The notes below the pieces were generated by a model, which saw nothing but the letters and a program-made list of their open reading frames with translations, was not told the origin of the DNA and searched no databases. A stretch of 11,555 nucleotides of DNA from UBA4874 sp002399435 (GTDB taxonomy: Bacteria; Bacillota; Clostridia; Caldicoprobacterales; DTU083), in NCBI GenBank assembly GCA_036823195.1, contig DAISGI010000059.1:1-11555 (forward strand), given 5' to 3'. Positions 1-6,572 of the stretch are shown piece by piece. Positions within the stretch are counted from its first letter, which is position 1, and every line of letters begins with the position of its first letter. A program made the translations under genes and the position numbers.

Positions 1-234
1 AAAATACACCAATGTCTTGTCCACCGTGAATTTCATAAAAGTCCGGTTGTCGTCGATAAAGATGGCCTTATCCTCTTCCTCTACAAACCCCTTGACGATA
101 AAATTGGTCTCTCCGATCCGTGATTTGTCGCTGCTGGCAACAATCACCCCGTTGATATCCAATATATCCGTTTCAACCTGAATACTCCTCACCAGTTTAT
201 CCATAATTTTCTGCATTCTTTTTTCAACTAACAT
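1..234 (-). CDS. CdaR-like sugar-diacid regulator, N-terminal fragment (runs off left edge)
   Basis: Seventy-eight codons are visible; the reading frame stays open to base 1, so the C-terminal part lies outside the window. The ATG at 234-232 is preceded by AGGTG (complement of 241-245) six bases upstream. The visible protein starts MLVEKRMQKIMDKLV, followed by VETDILDINGVIVASSD at about residues 20-36 and the phrase SRIGE. That pattern, an N-terminal helix and then a strand ending in 'GVIVAS.D..RIG', is typical of the putative sugar-diacid recognition domain (Diacid_rec) at the N-terminus of CdaR-family transcription activators, which usually carry a C-terminal PucR/HTH-30 DNA-binding domain. 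That DNA-binding domain is not visible here, so the regulator role is inferred. A sugar-acid regulator beside a sugar ABC ATPase would make sense, but the terminator between them suggests separate transcripts. Confidence 0.62.
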   Translation of the reverse strand, partial: MLVEKRMQKIMDKLVRSIQVETDILDINGVIVASSDKSRIGETNFIVKGFVEEEDKAIFIDDNRTFMKFTVDKTLVYF

Positions 235-255
235 TCCAATCACCTACTCATTTAA

Positions 256-284
256 AGTATACATAATTTAATCACGAATGAACA
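256..284 (-). promoter_or_regulatory. Possible promoter of the CdaR-like gene
   Basis: On the minus strand, TATACT (complement of 256-261) lies 17 bases after TGTTCA (279-284). This gives five of six matches to the -10 consensus but only three of six to the -35. It sits between the msmX terminator and the start at 234, which is where a separate promoter is needed. It is weak evidence on sequence alone. Confidence 0.3.
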
Positions 285-330
285 GAAGTAATTTTATCCA
301 TCCGTTATCTTCTCCAATCCTATGCTTTCT

Positions 331-376
331 AATATAAAAGGCAGAAATACTATCCTTTACGGATAATATTTCTGCC
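331..376 (-). terminator. Rho-independent terminator of msmX
   Basis: A 16-bp stem is formed by 340-355 and 361-376 with a five-base loop (356-360). Read on the minus strand, the stem is followed by TTTTATATT (complement of 331-339). The one imperfect position is a U-G wobble in the minus-strand RNA but a C-A mismatch in the plus-strand RNA. The T-rich tail is also on the minus side, so both signs point to termination of msmX transcripts, 45 bp past its stop codon. Confidence 0.88.
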
Positions 377-420
377 TGTTTGACAAAAATCCTTCTTTTA
401 CCCTGAAATTTTATCTTATT

Positions 421-1536
421 CTATCGAACCAGGATGCTTTCCTCTGTTTCCTTATCAAAAAAATGCAAGTGATTGGAATCCATGGCAATTCGGATGGTAT
501 CCCCCTGTCTGGCAGTGGATCTGGGATCTACCCTTGCGGTCATGTTGATACCGGCAATGTTCAGATAGAGATAGGTTTCCGAACCCATAAGCTCCACAAC
601 ATCCACATAAGCCTTTACGGTGCTTTCCGTCGAGCTCTGCAGGAAGATTTCCTCATCGTGAAGATCCTCCGGACGAATGCCCATGACGACTTCCTTGCCA
701 ATATAGGAAGGATCCTTGAATTTCTTTACTTTGCCTTCCGGCACTCTTATCTTGTTGTCTTCAAATGTCGCATAAACATCATTGCCTTCCTTGACGAGAG
801 TGGCAGGAATGAAGTTCATCTGGGGGCTTCCAATGAAACCGCCGACAAACAGATTCACGGGATAGTCATATAAATTCTGAGGTGTGTCTACTTGTTGAAT
901 AAATCCGTCTTTCATAACAACAATGCGGGTACCCATTGTCATAGCTTCTGTCTGGTCATGGGTAACATAAATAAAGGTTGTCTGTAACCTGTTGTGGAGT
1001 TTGGTAATCTCCGTTCTCATCTGAACCCTCAGCTTTGCATCCAGGTTGGAAAGAGGCTCATCCATCAGGAATACCTTGGGCTCACGAACAATGGCACGAC
1101 CCAACGCAACTCTCTGTCTTTGTCCACCGGACAGTGCCTTTGGTTTTCTGTTGAGCAGGTGCTCTATGTCAAGAATCCGTGCCGCTTCCTTTACGCGGCG
1201 GTCAATATCGGCTTTTGGAGTCTTTCGCAGTTTCAAGCCGAAAGCCATGTTGTCGTATACGGTCATATGGGGATACAAAGCATAGTTCTGAAACACCATT
1301 GCAATGTCCCTGTCTTTGGGAGCAACATCATTCATCAGTTTGTCGCCAATGTACAACTCACCTTCGGTGATCTCTTCCAAACCGGCGACCATTCTCAGTG
1401 TAGTCGACTTTCCACATCCAGAAGGACCAACTAAAACAATAAACTCTTTATCGGCTATGTCCAGGCTAAAATCACTGACTGCTGTAACGCCGCCTTCATA
1501 GACCTTATAGATGTTTTTAAGCGTAACACTTGACAT
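421..1536 (-). CDS. msmX: MsmX/UgpC-family ATPase of carbohydrate ABC importers
   Basis: This 371-aa protein is the cytoplasmic ATPase that powers sugar ABC importers of the MalK/MsmX/UgpC group. Numbered from the chosen start, it shows Walker A GPSGCGKST at 37-45, the Q-loop glutamine at 83, the signature LSGGQ at 135-139, Walker B VFLMDE at 155-160 and the switch histidine at 193. A C-terminal TOBE/OB regulatory domain follows from about 240, including the GIRPEDLHDE phrase usual in this group. Residues 71-95 (VAPKDRDIAMVFQNYALYPH onward) closely match Bacillus MsmX as I recall it. The frame is open 14 codons further upstream, to 1578, but GGAGGGG at 1542-1548 fixes the start at 1536. No permease or binding-protein gene is adjacent. 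That fits the known habit of MsmX of serving several sugar importers encoded elsewhere, so the substrate cannot be read from context. UgpC is an alternative database name. Confidence 0.95.
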   Translation of the reverse strand: MSSVTLKNIYKVYEGGVTAVSDFSLDIADKEFIVLVGPSGCGKSTTLRMVAGLEEITEGELYIGDKLMNDVAPKDRDIAMVFQNYALYPHMTVYDNMAFGLKLRKTPKADIDRRVKEAARILDIEHLLNRKPKALSGGQRQRVALGRAIVREPKVFLMDEPLSNLDAKLRVQMRTEITKLHNRLQTTFIYVTHDQTEAMTMGTRIVVMKDGFIQQVDTPQNLYDYPVNLFVGGFIGSPQMNFIPATLVKEGNDVYATFEDNKIRVPEGKVKKFKDPSYIGKEVVMGIRPEDLHDEEIFLQSSTESTVKAYVDVVELMGSETYLYLNIAGINMTARVDPRSTARQGDTIRIAMDSNHLHFFDKETEESILVR

Positions 1537-1541
1537 TAAAA

Positions 1542-1548
1542 CCCCTCC
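1542..1548 (-). promoter_or_regulatory. Ribosome binding site that fixes the msmX start
   Basis: On the minus strand this reads GGAGGGG, five bases before the ATG at 1536-1534. It lies inside the longer open frame that begins at 1578, and so favours the internal start, which also begins where the ABC domain homology begins. Confidence 0.85.
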
Positions 1549-1623
1549 ATAATTGAATTTTTCGCACCTGTCGAGCACTCACATATCGCATTTGGCTTTT
1601 GTTCTCCCCTTAATACTACCTTC

Positions 1624-1652
1624 ATTATATCCGTACAAGCAGAATCTGGCTA
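1624..1652 (-). promoter_or_regulatory. Candidate sigma-A promoter of msmX
   Basis: On the minus strand a perfect TATAAT (complement of 1624-1629) lies 17 bases after TAGCCA (complement of 1647-1652), which matches four of six -35 positions. Transcription would begin near 1617, leaving a leader of about 80 nt before msmX. No convincing catabolite-response element overlaps it. Confidence 0.5.
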
Positions 1653-1816
1653 TAGCACTTCTTAACAAAAAATTTACACTTTGTTTTGAAAGGGTTGCAT
1701 ATAACATATCCTTTATATATCCACATATGGAAATAAAATGCTTACTCCTTCTTCCGCATTTCCTGTTTCCTTTATTGAAAGAAATCATTCCTATTCAACG
1801 ATTCATTTTTGTATGA

Positions 1817-1851
1817 TTGACAAAACAAGAGACCGGAAAACAGAATACACT
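1817..1851 (+). promoter_or_regulatory. Candidate promoter of spoVB
   Basis: A perfect -35 box TTGACA (1817-1822) is followed after 18 bases by CAGAAT (1841-1846), a four-of-six -10 box. Overlapping it, AATACACT (1844-1851) matches seven of eight positions of the sigma-E -10 consensus CATACAMT, which is of interest because Bacillus spoVB is expressed under mother-cell control. I do not see a good sigma-E -35 box at the right distance, so the choice of sigma factor stays open. Confidence 0.4.
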
Positions 1852-1900
1852 TCTAAAGGCACTCCGATCCGGAATAGAATGAAACAGACATATTACATTG

Positions 1901-1908
1901 GGCGGTGG
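1901..1908 (+). promoter_or_regulatory. Ribosome binding site suggesting a TTG start for spoVB
   Basis: GGCGGTGG is the only Shine-Dalgarno-like purine block near the gene. It lies eight bases before TTG at 1917. The in-frame GTG at 1905 falls inside this block and has no site of its own upstream. Confidence 0.5.
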
Positions 1909-1916
1909 CATTTACT

Positions 1917-3479
1917 TTGAAAATCAATAGGAAATCATTGCTTTATGGGACCCTGATACTGACAATCGCCAATTTAATAGTCCGGCTGCTGGGTTTCGTT
2001 TACCGCATTATACTCAGCCGATTGATGGGCCCTCAGGGGATGGGCCTTATGCAACTGGTTTTCCCTGTATACCATATTGCCATTACCCTGACGACAGCAG
2101 GCCTTCCCATTGCGATTTCCCGATTGGTATCTGCGAAAAAAGCCCGGGGAGATATTCAGGGAATCCGCCGTGTGGTAAAGACAACCCTTATGCTTGTTAC
2201 AGGAATCTCCGTTGTGATTACCATTGCGGCGCTATGCAATCTGGATGGAATTGCCGAAAAGATTATCGGGGATGAGAGAGCAAAAAAGGCTCTTTTTGTT
2301 TTGTTTCCGTGCATCACCATCGTCGGGCTGGGGGCATCCCTGAAAGGATTTTTTTATGCCCTGAAGGATGTGCATCCCCCTGCTCTGGCGGAAATCATTG
2401 AGCAGCTGACCAGAATGACCCTTGCGGTTTCCCTGCTCTGCCTGTTCGCTTCCAGCACGGATAACTCCACAAAAGTCGCGGTTACCATGCTGGGAACGGT
2501 CTTTGGCGAGCTGGCCAGCCTGTTGTTTCTGCACTACAAATATCATCGGACCACAAAGGAATTGTATTCTGCCAGGCAGTCCATCCGACCCGAACGTGAT
2601 AAAATCCTTGGTACGATTCTGGCGATTGCCCTGCCAATCACCGCGACCCGGCTGATCAATTCCCTGATGAATGCCGTCAATTCCATCATGATCCCGCAGC
2701 GGCTCATCGCCGGCGGCATGCTCCGGGAAGAGGCAATCGGGATGTACGGCATCCTGTCCGGAATGGTCCTGCCCGTATTGTTCCTGCCTTCTGCCATAAC
2801 CAGTGCCCTTACCATAGTGATTATTCCGGACCTTTCAGAAAATCTGGCTCTGAAAAACTGGAAGGAGATCCGCAGCAAAGTATCCAAGGCAATGTTGATC
2901 ACATGTCTGACCGCCTTTCCATGCATGGCATTGGTTTCTTCCCTGGGAAGACCGATCGGAGAAATCCTGTATCGCCAGCCAATGGCAGGCACGCTTTTGG
3001 TTCCCATCTCCTACGCCATTGTATTTCATGCGATTTCGCATACCTGCAGCGGCATTCTGAACGGCCTGGGCAAGCAAAACCGGGGAGCCGTCCATTTTTT
3101 GATCGGAAATATAATCCAGATTCTCTGCAGCTTTTTCCTGTTAGCCAACCCGTCCATCCGGGTTTACGGCATCCTGATCGGAGTCTTCCTCAACAGTTGT
3201 ATTGTCTGCATCTGCAATCTCGTCACTGTCCTGAAAACAACCGAAATGCCGTTCCGCTTCCCGGACTGGGTTCTCAAACCCGGGGCTTCCGCACTTCTGA
3301 TGGCATTTGTATGCAGTGTTCTGCATAACCGTTTAGGCCGCCTTCACGTACCTGCCCTGACCAATCTGCTCCTGTCTGTTGTGGCCGGTTTTATTGTTTT
3401 TTTCCTTTCCCTTTGGCTCGTCAAAGGCCTGCCCCTGGATCTCCTGAAAAAGCCGAAAAAGAAGCCGGCAATGGAATAG
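1917..3479 (+). CDS. spoVB: Stage V sporulation protein B, MOP-superfamily lipid flippase
   Basis: This polytopic membrane protein of 520 aa (524 if the GTG at 1905 is used) belongs to the MurJ/PST branch of the MOP exporter superfamily. The N-terminal stretch SLLYGTLILTIANLIVRLLG at residues 7-26, then FVYRIILSR, a glycine-rich GPQGMGLMQL turn near 38-47 and TTAGLPIAISRLVS at 59-72 follow the Bacillus SpoVB pattern closely. GFFYALKDVHPPALAEIIEQ near residue 144 is the other diagnostic block. I estimate 12 to 14 hydrophobic segments over the whole length, which agrees with the family size of about 520 aa. SpoVB is needed for spore cortex synthesis and probably moves lipid-linked peptidoglycan precursor across the outer forespore membrane. 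The gene stands alone between a divergent promoter region and its own terminator. The start choice (TTG 1917 or GTG 1905) rests only on ribosome-site spacing. A general polysaccharide flippase is the main alternative. Confidence 0.88.
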   Translation: MKINRKSLLYGTLILTIANLIVRLLGFVYRIILSRLMGPQGMGLMQLVFPVYHIAITLTTAGLPIAISRLVSAKKARGDIQGIRRVVKTTLMLVTGISVVITIAALCNLDGIAEKIIGDERAKKALFVLFPCITIVGLGASLKGFFYALKDVHPPALAEIIEQLTRMTLAVSLLCLFASSTDNSTKVAVTMLGTVFGELASLLFLHYKYHRTTKELYSARQSIRPERDKILGTILAIALPITATRLINSLMNAVNSIMIPQRLIAGGMLREEAIGMYGILSGMVLPVLFLPSAITSALTIVIIPDLSENLALKNWKEIRSKVSKAMLITCLTAFPCMALVSSLGRPIGEILYRQPMAGTLLVPISYAIVFHAISHTCSGILNGLGKQNRGAVHFLIGNIIQILCSFFLLANPSIRVYGILIGVFLNSCIVCICNLVTVLKTTEMPFRFPDWVLKPGASALLMAFVCSVLHNRLGRLHVPALTNLLLSVVAGFIVFFLSLWLVKGLPLDLLKKPKKKPAME

Positions 3480-3522
3480 CAGCTCCGGCAGAGTATATGG
3501 CTTCTTACCGGAGCTGGTTTTT
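3480..3522 (+). terminator. Rho-independent terminator of spoVB
   Basis: CAGCTCCGG (3480-3488) pairs perfectly with CCGGAGCTG (3508-3516) across a 19-base loop. After one more G comes a run of five T (3518-3522). It starts directly after the spoVB stop codon. The minus-strand side has no T-run, so it probably does not stop the small gene coming from the right. Confidence 0.85.
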
Positions 3523-3548
3523 ATCGGCCGTCACAATAAAGACAGTAC

Positions 3549-3743
3549 CTACCTATTTGGCAGATCCAGTTTTACAAGTGCAGGTTTGGTTAGTCTATAT
3601 ATCAGGAATCCAGGCATCGTTCCAATTGTGTTCAGAATGATATCATCCACATCAACGACCCGATATCCGTACCCTATCAAATAAGAAATAAAGCCCTGCA
3701 GAAGTTCACTGTTCGGCGTTGAAATATAAAATTTAGTTGACAT
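3549..3743 (-). CDS. Small uncharacterised protein, 64 aa
   Basis: I do not recognise this protein. The ATG at 3743 has GAAAGGA about eight bases upstream, and the frame runs 64 codons to TAG at 3551-3549. The sequence MSTKFYISTPNSELLQG opens with a short beta-like stretch. An amphipathic region with several tyrosines follows (FISYLIGYGYRVVDVDD at about residues 18-34), then a mainly hydrophobic stretch around 35-52 and a basic tail. No signal peptide, metal-binding cluster or cysteine is visible; it contains no Cys or His at all. It is transcribed away from the riboswitch-controlled ATPase, with about 75 bp between its start and the aptamer. A longer version starting at 3800 is possible but lacks a good ribosome site. 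The coding call rests on the open frame, the ribosome site and the otherwise empty interval, so it could be spurious. Confidence 0.5.
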   Translation of the reverse strand: MSTKFYISTPNSELLQGFISYLIGYGYRVVDVDDIILNTIGTMPGFLIYRLTKPALVKLDLPNR

Positions 3744-3818
3744 TTCCTGTGTCCTTTCATATACTATATGATAATCTCTTTGCACTGCATTACATTCCAT
3801 GAGAATGCGAAATCAACA

Positions 3819-3914
3819 GTACAAACTGAGCAGGCGATGCCGTATGGCATGGTGCCGGGCCGCCCAGCAAGCGGCAACAGATGAACGGTCAGCACATCTG
3901 TGGGACAGTGGTAT
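3819..3914 (+). ncRNA. NiCo (czcD-type) riboswitch aptamer
   Basis: The conserved blocks of the NiCo riboswitch appear in order: CTGAGCAGGC (3826-3835), GCCGGGC (3854-3860), GCGGCAACAGATG (3871-3883) and CACATCTGTGGGACAGT (3893-3909). The four helices can be drawn. P1 is GTAC/ACT (3819-3822, 3825-3827) with AGT/GTAT (3907-3909, 3911-3914). P2 is ATGCC/GGCAT (3837-3841, 3846-3850) with a GTAT loop. P3 is GCCGC/GCGGC (3859-3863, 3871-3875). P4 is ACAGATG/CATCTGT (3877-3883, 3895-3901). The match to the crystallised NiCo RNA, as I remember it, is nearly base for base in the junction strands, including the GGG segments that coordinate metal. The family senses Ni2+ or Co2+, and Fe2+ has also been proposed as the physiological ligand. 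It sits in the leader of the P-type ATPase gene and should switch it on when metal is in excess. Confidence 0.93.
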
Positions 3915-3961
3915 GTTCTGCAGGTGTGCTTTTTCATATTCTGACAGAACAGCCGACTTTT
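3907..3961 (+). terminator. Riboswitch expression platform: hairpin competing with P1
   Basis: The core stem is TGTTCTGCAG (3914-3923) with CTG-A-CAGAACA (3941-3951, A3944 bulged). It can be lengthened by GG/CC (3910-3911 with 3953-3954) and AGT/ACT (3907-3909 with 3956-3958), and ends in TTTT (3958-3961). Bases 3907-3909 and 3911-3914 are also the 3' strand of aptamer helix P1, so the two structures exclude each other. Metal-stabilised P1 should therefore block this terminator. The T-run is short (four), so termination efficiency is uncertain. Confidence 0.6.
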
Positions 3962-4006
3962 GAAATGGAGTGCCATAGGAGAAATCTTTTACGCCAAAAG
4001 GCCATT

Positions 4007-4011
4007 GGAGG
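4007..4011 (+). promoter_or_regulatory. Ribosome binding site of the P-type ATPase
   Basis: GGAGG lies eight bases before ATG 4020-4022. The frame is open further upstream, to a TTG at 3960, but that codon lies within the terminator T-run and has no ribosome site, so 4020 is the start. Confidence 0.85.
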
Positions 4012-4019
4012 ATTCTTTT

Positions 4020-6548
4020 ATGACAAACACAACAAACCCTGTTGGAACAGGGGTAACCTCAGACGAAGCCAAACATCTTCAGGAGAAGTTTGGAAAAAAC
4101 GAACTGGTACCGCAAAAAAAGGATAACCTTCTCAAAAAGACACTGCACATTATCTTTGAGCCCATGTTCGTGCTGCTGTTGGCGGCAGCCACAATTTATT
4201 TTGTTCTCGGAGAAGCCCATGACGGAAGGATCATGCTTATTTTTGTAACCGGCATGATCACCATAGAGGTGGTTCAGGAATGGAAAACCGACAAAACCCT
4301 GAATGCCCTGAAAGATCTGTCCGAGCCCCGCATTGCCGTCATCCGTGATGGAAAGCAGCAAACCATAGCCAGTGCGGATCTGGTACCCGGCGACCTTATG
4401 ATGATCCAGGAAGGAATAAAGGTTCCCGCCGACGGGGTGATCGTCAAATGTGCAGATCTCCGCATAGACGAGTCTTCCCTTACCGGAGAAGCCGAAAGCG
4501 TCTGGAAAACCGCGGAAGGAGATGCCGAACCTTCGGGGGATTACTGGCGAAAGGACCGCTGTTACGCGGGAACACTGGTAAACCAGGGGTCCGCTGCCGT
4601 TCGGGTGACGAACATTGGTACAGGCACAGAGTATGGGAAAATCGGTAAAAGCGTAGCGGGTGCTCCACAGGAAGATACTCCGCTCCAGAAGCAGATAAAC
4701 CATCTGGTCAAAACCTGCGCCGGCATTGCAGGCGGGCTGTTTATCCTGATTGGCATATTTACCTGGCGCAATCTCCCGGATCATGGTTTCCCGGACCGGC
4801 TGACAGAGAGTGTCCTGTCGGGCATTACTCTGGCCATGGCCATGATTCCGGAGGAATTCCCGGTTATCCTGACCGTGTTTCTTTCCATGGGCGCATGGCG
4901 GCTGGCGAAAAAACATTCCCTGGTGCGCAGGCTTCCCAGTGTGGAGACGCTGGGCGCCGTATCCGTACTTTGCGTGGATAAAACCGGAACCATTACCAAA
5001 AATCAAATGTCCGTTGAGGATATCTGGGTTGCAGCCGGCGACAGGCAGGGCCTGGTGGAAACCATGGGACTGGCCTGCGAGACCGAACCCTTTGATCCAA
5101 TGGAAAAGGCAATGCTGTCCTATTGCGAAGACCAGGGTATTTCACGGAAACACCTCTTTGAGGAAAGCGGTTTTCTCACGGAATACTCCTTTACCAATGA
5201 CCTGAAAATGATGGGCCATGTCTGGCGTCATGAGGGAGAAATCCGAATCGCTGCCAAAGGCAGTCCCGAGCAGATTTTCACCGTCTGTGACCTTACCGGC
5301 GAACAAAAGGCGGAGGCTGGGCGGCAAAACACGGAGCTCTCCGGTCGGGGACTGCGGGTGATTGCGGTTGCCATGGCAAAGCCAGCCAGCGAAGCGGAGA
5401 TTCCGGATGCCATTACCGACTGCCGGCTCACCCTGCTGGGACTGGTGGGCCTGGCCGATCCGCCGCGGGAAAATGTCCGGGCGGATATCGCAGTTTGTAA
5501 CCAGGCTGGTATCCGCGTCGTTATGATTACAGGCGACAGCGGCGCCACGGCTTCCGCCATTGCCGGAAAAATAGGGCTGCCTCACAGCGGCATCACCGTA
5601 ACGGGCGACAAGCTCAGTGCCATGAGCGACGAGGATCTTCGGAAAGCCGTTCAAACGGTTTCCATCTTCTCCCGTGTGCTGCCGGAACATAAAATGCGCA
5701 TTGTCAGGGCGTTCCGGGAGAACGGGGAGATCGTAGCCATGACCGGCGACGGAGTAAACGATGCGCCTGCCCTGAAATATGCCGATATCGGCATTGCCAT
5801 GGGAAAACGCGGCAGCGAGGTGGCCAGGGAGGCCGCCGACCTCATCCTGATGGACGATAACTTTACCACCATTGTGGAGAGCGTACGGGATGGACGCCGT
5901 ATCTTTGATAATATCCGCAAGGCGGTGGGATATGTGTTTACGATTCATATTCCGATTGCTTTTGCTTCCCTGCTGGCGCCGCTGCTGAAGATTCCGCCTG
6001 CAGCACTGCCTCTGCTTCCGCTCCATATTGTGCTGCTGGAGATTCTGATCGATCCCACCTGCTCCATTGTACTGGAGCGCCAGCCGGCGGAAACGGACAT
6101 CATGGAGCGACGCCCCCGCGACCCGAAGAAAAAGTTGCTGACTCCCGGCTTGTTCCTCAAAAGTTCCCTGCAGGGTCTGTTCATATTCGCCGCCTCATTC
6201 AGCGCATATTTTTCCCTGCTGAAAGGAGATGTTTCCCGTGCGCCCGTAGCCCGCTCCATGGGGCTTGCCATCCTTATGCTGGCAAATCTGTTCCTGGTAC
6301 AGGTCAACAGCTCCGACAGCGATCCCGCGTTCCGATCCATGCGGCGGCTTGCCGGAGACCGGGTGATGCAGGTGGCAAATACCGGAACTTTGCTGTTGCT
6401 GGCCCTTATCCTTTACTCGCCCCTTTCCGGCATCCTGAAGCTCTCCGCACTGTCCGCCCCCCTGCTGCTGGCCGCTGTGGGACTGGCTGCTGCTTCGGTT
6501 CTGTGGTATGATCTGATCAAATATATTAAAAAACGGAATACAAAATAG
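4020..6548 (+). CDS. Riboswitch-controlled P-type ATPase, probable Ni2+/Co2+/Fe2+ exporter
   Basis: This 842-aa ATP-driven cation pump has a P2-like plan. Two helices (about 44-63, 69-87) precede the actuator domain with LTGEAE (154-159). TM3 (about 231-250) and TM4 with PEEFP (277-281) follow, then the phosphorylation motif DKTGT (D320), nucleotide-binding KGSPE (413-417), TGDSGAT (504-510) and the hinge GDGVND (576-581). Six C-terminal helices lie at about 637-830, so ten in all. The length fits P2-type pumps (about 850-900 aa). It lacks the N-terminal metal-binding domain and the CPx, SPC or HP membrane motifs of heavy-metal P1B pumps. It also differs from Ca2+ pumps, which have PEGLP in TM4 and NxxxD in TM6; here TM6 reads EILIDPT (E674, D678). 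The NiCo riboswitch in its leader argues for export of Ni2+, Co2+ or Fe2+; that substrate is inference. Annotation pipelines may call it a calcium-transporting ATPase. It is monocistronic and converges on the next gene. Confidence 0.93.
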   Translation: MTNTTNPVGTGVTSDEAKHLQEKFGKNELVPQKKDNLLKKTLHIIFEPMFVLLLAAATIYFVLGEAHDGRIMLIFVTGMITIEVVQEWKTDKTLNALKDLSEPRIAVIRDGKQQTIASADLVPGDLMMIQEGIKVPADGVIVKCADLRIDESSLTGEAESVWKTAEGDAEPSGDYWRKDRCYAGTLVNQGSAAVRVTNIGTGTEYGKIGKSVAGAPQEDTPLQKQINHLVKTCAGIAGGLFILIGIFTWRNLPDHGFPDRLTESVLSGITLAMAMIPEEFPVILTVFLSMGAWRLAKKHSLVRRLPSVETLGAVSVLCVDKTGTITKNQMSVEDIWVAAGDRQGLVETMGLACETEPFDPMEKAMLSYCEDQGISRKHLFEESGFLTEYSFTNDLKMMGHVWRHEGEIRIAAKGSPEQIFTVCDLTGEQKAEAGRQNTELSGRGLRVIAVAMAKPASEAEIPDAITDCRLTLLGLVGLADPPRENVRADIAVCNQAGIRVVMITGDSGATASAIAGKIGLPHSGITVTGDKLSAMSDEDLRKAVQTVSIFSRVLPEHKMRIVRAFRENGEIVAMTGDGVNDAPALKYADIGIAMGKRGSEVAREAADLILMDDNFTTIVESVRDGRRIFDNIRKAVGYVFTIHIPIAFASLLAPLLKIPPAALPLLPLHIVLLEILIDPTCSIVLERQPAETDIMERRPRDPKKKLLTPGLFLKSSLQGLFIFAASFSAYFSLLKGDVSRAPVARSMGLAILMLANLFLVQVNSSDSDPAFRSMRRLAGDRVMQVANTGTLLLLALILYSPLSGILKLSALSAPLLLAAVGLAAASVLWYDLIKYIKKRNTK

Positions 6549-6572
6549 CGTTTTGAAAATGAGTATTAAAAG

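Larger units (their letters stand above)
1537..1900. other. Divergent intergenic region between msmX and spoVB
   Basis: This AT-rich gap of about 370 bp separates two divergently transcribed genes. It holds promoter candidates for both sides (see the separate entries). Short open frames on either strand here (for example 1553-1816 plus and 1579-1788 minus) have no convincing ribosome binding site or recognisable protein pattern, so I do not call them genes. I see no riboswitch or long inverted repeat. Confidence 0.6.

Noticed and set aside
1686..1700. Possible catabolite-response element (TGAAAGGGTTGCA)
   Set aside because: It is one base short of the usual 14-bp spacing and has GG in place of the central CG, so it does not fit the cre consensus well.
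1553..1816. Small open frames in the msmX-spoVB gap
   Set aside because: There is no ribosome site, the composition is low-complexity and AT-rich, and they overlap the promoter candidates.
3779..3806. Promoter for the riboswitch transcript (TTTGCA, 16 bases, GAGAAT)
   Set aside because: Only four of six matches in each box; the position fits, but this is too weak to list as a feature.
4059..5006. Open frame of 315 codons on the minus strand
   Set aside because: It is antisense to the catalytic half of the P-type ATPase, an effect of codon bias. The protein is rich in His, Gly and Arg without recognisable motifs.
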